Both the position numbers and the translations under genes were made by a program. Below the pieces are notes generated by a model. That model was not told the origin of the DNA, ran no database searches, and saw nothing but the letters and a program-made list of their open reading frames with translations. Below are positions 7,822-10,359 of a DNA stretch of 10,359 nucleotides, one piece after another; position 1 is the first letter of the stretch, and each line of letters starts with the position of its first letter. The DNA is from DSAR01 sp034437315 (lineage in GTDB: Bacteria > Chloroflexota > Anaerolineae > B4-G1). The stretch lies in the NCBI GenBank assembly GCA_034437315.1, contig DAOTUC010000104.1, forward strand, positions 1-10,359. The letters are read 5' to 3'.

Positions 7822-8004
7822 TCAGTCAGATGGCGCATATTTAGGGGTAACAGGCATGCGGGCAATATCGCGTTTGGGATCGTTTTAGCCGATTGAGGCC
7901 CATCAGGCGAAAGCGCTCGCATAGTTATTTAAAGGGCAAATAAAACGTCGATTTAGGCATCAAAATGATCAATTACGAGGCAAAAACGGGCATAAACTCA
8001 AAGA

Positions 8005-8030
8005 AAAGGCCGGAAAAGCGCCGTTTTTTT
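8005..8030 (+). terminator. Possible intrinsic terminator just before the array
   Basis: AAAAGGC (8004-8010 region) can pair with GCC-G-TTTT (bulged G) around a CGGAAAAGC loop, and T7 runs from 8024 to 8030. This could stop read-through from the cas operon 17 bp before the first repeat. The stem is weak, and the T run may instead be part of the A/T-rich leader end, so the call is tentative. Confidence 0.3.
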
Positions 8031-8084
8031 AGACTGTGATGCGAGCAGTATGAACAAACAGAATCCCGACCGAGGGATTGAAAC

Positions 8085-8120
8085 GTGACTGACAATAGTT
8101 AGAGAGGAGGTGATCCGTGA
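8085..8120 (+). other. Spacer 1 (newest): carries a near-perfect Shine-Dalgarno site and GTG
   Basis: AGGAGGTGATCC (8105-8116) is fully complementary to the 3' end of bacterial 16S rRNA, and GTG follows directly (8117-8119). The protospacer may therefore be the translation start of a foreign gene. Confidence 0.5.
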
Positions 8121-8521
8121 GTATGAACAAACAGAATCCCGACCGAGGGATTGAAACCGCACCGGCGGCGCGGTGAGCACGGACAATCACTAGTATGAAC
8201 AAACAGAATCCCGACCGAGGGATTGAAACAACGGATCCACACCCGCCTGGATCGCCCCCACCACCGGTATGAACAAACAGAATCCCGACCGAGGGATTGA
8301 AACTTTCCCGGCCGGGACGATGATCACGCTTGGCGACGGGTATGAACAAACAGAATCCCGACCGAGGGATTGAAACTTGAGGGTCTGGCGAGACGTGGGG
8401 TATTCGATGGGGTATGAACAAACAGAATCCCGACCGAGGGATTGAAACCTAGACGACTATCCGGACCAAACGCAGGCGGATTTGGTATGAACAAACAGAA
8501 TCCCGACCGAGGGATTGAAAC

Positions 8522-8557
8522 TCGTAAAATCACCCTGAGCCATCGAAACCTCCTGTT
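8522..8557 (-). other. Spacer 7: carries an RBS and start codon on the minus strand
   Basis: The complement reads AGGAGG, 5 nt, then ATG GCT CAG GGT GAT TTT ACG, that is MAQGDFT. This looks like the 5' end of a foreign gene. Confidence 0.5.
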
Positions 8558-9685
8558 GTATGAACAAACAGAATCCCGACCGAGGGATTGAAACAGTTCG
8601 ACGCCGGCTGTCTTGCCCCGACCGGCCAGGTATGAACAAACAGAATCCCGACCGAGGGATTGAAACACGTGGATTGGTGGAGAGCACGAGCGCATTCAGG
8701 GCGTATGAACAAACAGAATCCCGACCGAGGGATTGAAACCGCTAAATCATCGGGCAACACGAACACTTCCCCCAGTATGAACAAACAGAATCCCGACCGA
8801 GGGATTGAAACCGGCGTGATCGCAATCGTGCCCGCGTCGATTGGCAAGTATGAACAAACAGAATCCCGACCGAGGGATTGAAACGGCCAGAGATAGATGC
8901 AGGCCGCGTCCAGGACCAGGTATGAACAAACAGAATCCCGACCGAGGGATTGAAACTAACTCTTATAGCTGTATGTTCCGCAACAAGACCTAGTATGAAC
9001 AAACAGAATCCCGACCGAGGGATTGAAACCAAAATCAATGATGAGAACAGTATAATCTTGAATAGTATGAACAAACAGAATCCCGACCGAGGGATTGAAA
9101 CTCCCGATGTGCTGGACGAGTGCCCTCATGTGCGCGGGGTATGAACAAACAGAATCCCGACCGAGGGATTGAAACAACCAACCGCCGCAGGTTATAGTAT
9201 GCAGCAGCGCAGTATGAACAAACAGAATCCCGACCGAGGGATTGAAACTTCTTCTTTGTGCTGCCGGTGATGGGTGGCAGTTTTGTATGAACAAACAGAA
9301 TCCCGACCGAGGGATTGAAACACAAAGAGACGATTATGCAAGCTATCTTCAGCCTGGGTATGAACAAACAGAATCCCGACCGAGGGATTGAAACCAAAAA
9401 CGGGACCAGCAGCAAAGAAAAAGAAAACAAGTATGAACAAACAGAATCCCGACCGAGGGATTGAAACTTCCAGGTCGTGATAGAACGGTTTCCGCTTCGA
9501 TAGTATGAACAAACAGAATCCCGACCGAGGGATTGAAACTGCACATATTCAGCCCGGCGAGTGGTATTGCAAGCAGTATGAACAAACAGAATCCCGACCG
9601 AGGGATTGAAACTGCTTGTATGGATAAAGACATATCCGGTGGGTTTTTGTATGAACAAACAGAATCCCGACCGAGGGATTGAAAC

Positions 9686-9721
9686 TTTCCGCTACCGTAG
9701 ACCCCACCGAGAAACAATATT
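9686..9721 (-). other. Spacer 23: complement encodes a Walker A-like segment
   Basis: One frame of the complement reads ILFLGGVYGSG followed by AA, so Lys or Asn comes next. If Lys, a hydrophobic strand runs straight into a GxxxxGK P-loop, as in phage terminase large subunits or other phage ATPases. Confidence 0.45.
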
Positions 9722-10232
9722 GTATGAACAAACAGAATCCCGACCGAGGGATTGAAACTACGATCTACCAGGAGATGCGGGTCGGGTTTTTGTAGTATGA
9801 ACAAACAGAATCCCGACCGAGGGATTGAAACCAGTACCGGCACGTTACGTGCGGCTCTCCGTGGCGGGTATGAACAAACAGAATCCCGACCGAGGGATTG
9901 AAACCATCGTCGAGCGGGCTAGTGGGGCCTGGGGGGTCCCGTATGAACAAACAGAATCCCGACCGAGGGATTGAAACATCTCAGTATTAGAGGACAACAA
10001 AAAACGCGCCGAGTATGAACAAACAGAATCCCGACCGAGGGATTGAAACCTAGTCATTAGATACTCGACTCATCCGATTGAATCCAGTATGAACAAACAG
10101 AATCCCGACCGAGGGATTGAAACACCCACGTGCCAAAAGCCGCTTCCGCACTGTACACAAGTATGAACAAACAGAATCCCGACCGAGGGATTGAAACAAT
10201 ACCGCGTGGTCATCAAACCGAGTGATAGCGCC

Positions 10233-10269
10233 GTATGAACAAACAGAATCCCGACCGAGGGATTGAAAA
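10233..10269 (+). repeat. Terminal CRISPR repeat with a mutated last base
   Basis: This repeat ends GATTGAAAA instead of GATTGAAAC, a single C-to-A change at position 37. A degenerate repeat marks the leader-distal (oldest) end, which agrees with the leader lying between cas2 and 8048. Confidence 0.9.
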
Positions 10270-10273
10270 TTAG

Positions 10274-10342
10274 GACATTTGTCCGGTATGCCCTCCGAGA
10301 GTAGAATGGGGGAAAAAGTCCCCAGGAGGATAGACAAATGTC
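10274..10342 (+). promoter_or_regulatory. Nested hairpin that could mask an RBS and start codon
   Basis: Three nested pairings are visible: GACATTTGTC (10274-10283) with GACAAATGTC (10333-10342); CCTCC (10292-10296) with GGAGG (10325-10329); TGGGG (10307-10311) with CCCCA (10320-10324). In the folded form both the Shine-Dalgarno site and the ATG at 10338 would be paired. The outer arms are themselves nearly palindromic (GACA-NN-TGTC), so they could instead be a repeated operator or a mobile-element end hairpin. Confidence 0.55.
10324..10329 (+). promoter_or_regulatory. Shine-Dalgarno site upstream of a right-edge gene
   Basis: AGGAGG lies 8 nt before the ATG at 10338. It supports a real translation start and is paired in the nested hairpin. 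Confidence 0.55.
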
Positions 10343-10359
10343 AAGAGCAGTAGAAGACC
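10338..10359 (+). CDS. Probable start of an unidentified gene, cut by the window edge
   Basis: ATG at 10338 preceded by AGGAGG opens a frame reading MSRAVED up to the window end. Only seven residues are visible, so the product cannot be identified. It begins 68 bp after the last repeat and has a structured 5' region of its own, so it is probably transcribed separately from the array. It may be a CRISPR-unrelated neighbour or a mobile-element gene. Confidence 0.4.

Larger units (their letters stand above)
7710..8047 (+). promoter_or_regulatory. CRISPR leader / non-coding region between cas2 and array
   Basis: This 338-bp stretch contains no credible gene. Its first half is GC-rich with inverted repeats; the last ~130 bp before the first repeat turn A-rich, as leaders do. 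It lies on the side of the array with perfect repeats and opposite the mutated terminal repeat, and + strand repeats end in ATTGAAAC, so transcription and spacer acquisition should start here. The array promoter is expected within it, but no convincing -35/-10 pair was found. GGCA followed by A/T-rich sequence recurs at 7935, 7956, 7979 and 7989. Confidence 0.75.
8048..10269 (+). CRISPR. CRISPR array, 31 repeats of 37 bp and 30 spacers
   Basis: The repeat is 37 bp, beginning GTATGAACAAACAG and ending GAGGGATTGAAAC, with an internal 6-bp stem AATCCC/GGGATT around GACCGA. Repeats start at 8048, 8121, 8193, 8267, 8340, 8412, 8485, 8558, 8630, 8703, 8775, 8848, 8920, 8993, 9065, 9139, 9212, 9285, 9358, 9431, 9503, 9576, 9649, 9722, 9795, 9868, 9941, 10013, 10087, 10161 and 10233. 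The first 30 read as identical; only the last differs. Spacers are 35 bp (9), 36 bp (17) or 37 bp (4), and no duplicates were noticed. Transcription should run left to right, with Cas6 cutting at the 3' base of the stem to leave an ATTGAAAC 5' handle. A 37-nt repeat with a similar 3' end occurs in type I-D arrays (recalled from Synechocystis pSYSA). Perfect repeat conservation and a complete adaptation cassette suggest an active array. Confidence 0.99.

Noticed and set aside
7500..7922. 140-residue minus-strand frame across cas2 and the leader
   Set aside because: Antisense shadow of cas2 extended into non-coding sequence; no recognisable domain.
8048..10269. Spacers targeting genes within this window (self-targeting)
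   Set aside because: No spacer matched the cas genes or leader by eye; a full alignment of 30 spacers to the genome would be needed to exclude it elsewhere.
8029..10337. Chain of minus-strand open frames rich in SIPRSGFCLFI or FNPSVGILFVHT
   Set aside because: These are translations of the CRISPR repeat in its frames; the repeating peptide follows the 37-bp repeat exactly and there is no protein-coding signal.

Overview
The window is the downstream two-thirds of a CRISPR-Cas locus, all on the + strand, in a GC-rich bacterial genome. Gene order is cas3 (5' end outside the window), cas6, a large TPR-repeat gene, cas4, cas1, cas2, a leader, then a 31-repeat CRISPR array. The lineage is not certain. 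GC-rich coding, the I-D-like cas genes and the style of the TPR protein would fit Chloroflexota (Anaerolineae/Roseiflexus-like) or a similar thermophile-rich phylum, but this is only an impression.

Subtype: the helicase has a DEFH (not DEAH/DEAD) motif II, and its visible part is already about the length of a stand-alone Cas3'. With cas6, a ~200-residue Cas4 and a 37-nt repeat ending ATTGAAAC, this points to type I-D, where the HD nuclease sits on Cas10d. The I-D effector genes cas10d (csc3), csc2/cas7 and csc1/cas5 are not visible and should lie upstream if the call is right.

Layout: 1-2265 cas3'; 2266-2360 a gap holding a nested inverted repeat (13-bp and 6-bp arms); 2361-3212 cas6; 3234-5702 an 822-residue protein with a very basic N-terminus, TPR blocks, and a C-terminus that looks like a SAP/Rho-N-type helical element plus a winged helix; 5699-6301 cas4; 6331-7398 cas1; 7413-7709 cas2; 7710-8047 leader and non-coding region; 8048-10269 array of 31 repeats and 30 spacers (35-37 bp); 10270-10359 a structured flank with a probable start of another gene at 10338. 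The TPR gene overlaps cas4 by ATGA, and cas4 abuts an in-frame ATG at TAATG, so TPR-cas4-cas1-cas2 read as one coupled transcript.

How it works together: Cas4-Cas1-Cas2 would capture and insert spacers at the leader end (left of the array). Cas6 would cut the transcript in each repeat, leaving an 8-nt ATTGAAAC handle. Cas3' would be recruited by the upstream effector to unwind target DNA. The TPR protein is the unexplained component and the best candidate for something new. Several spacers carry recognisable foreign-gene signatures (ribosome-binding sites with start codons, a P-loop), consistent with phage or plasmid targets.
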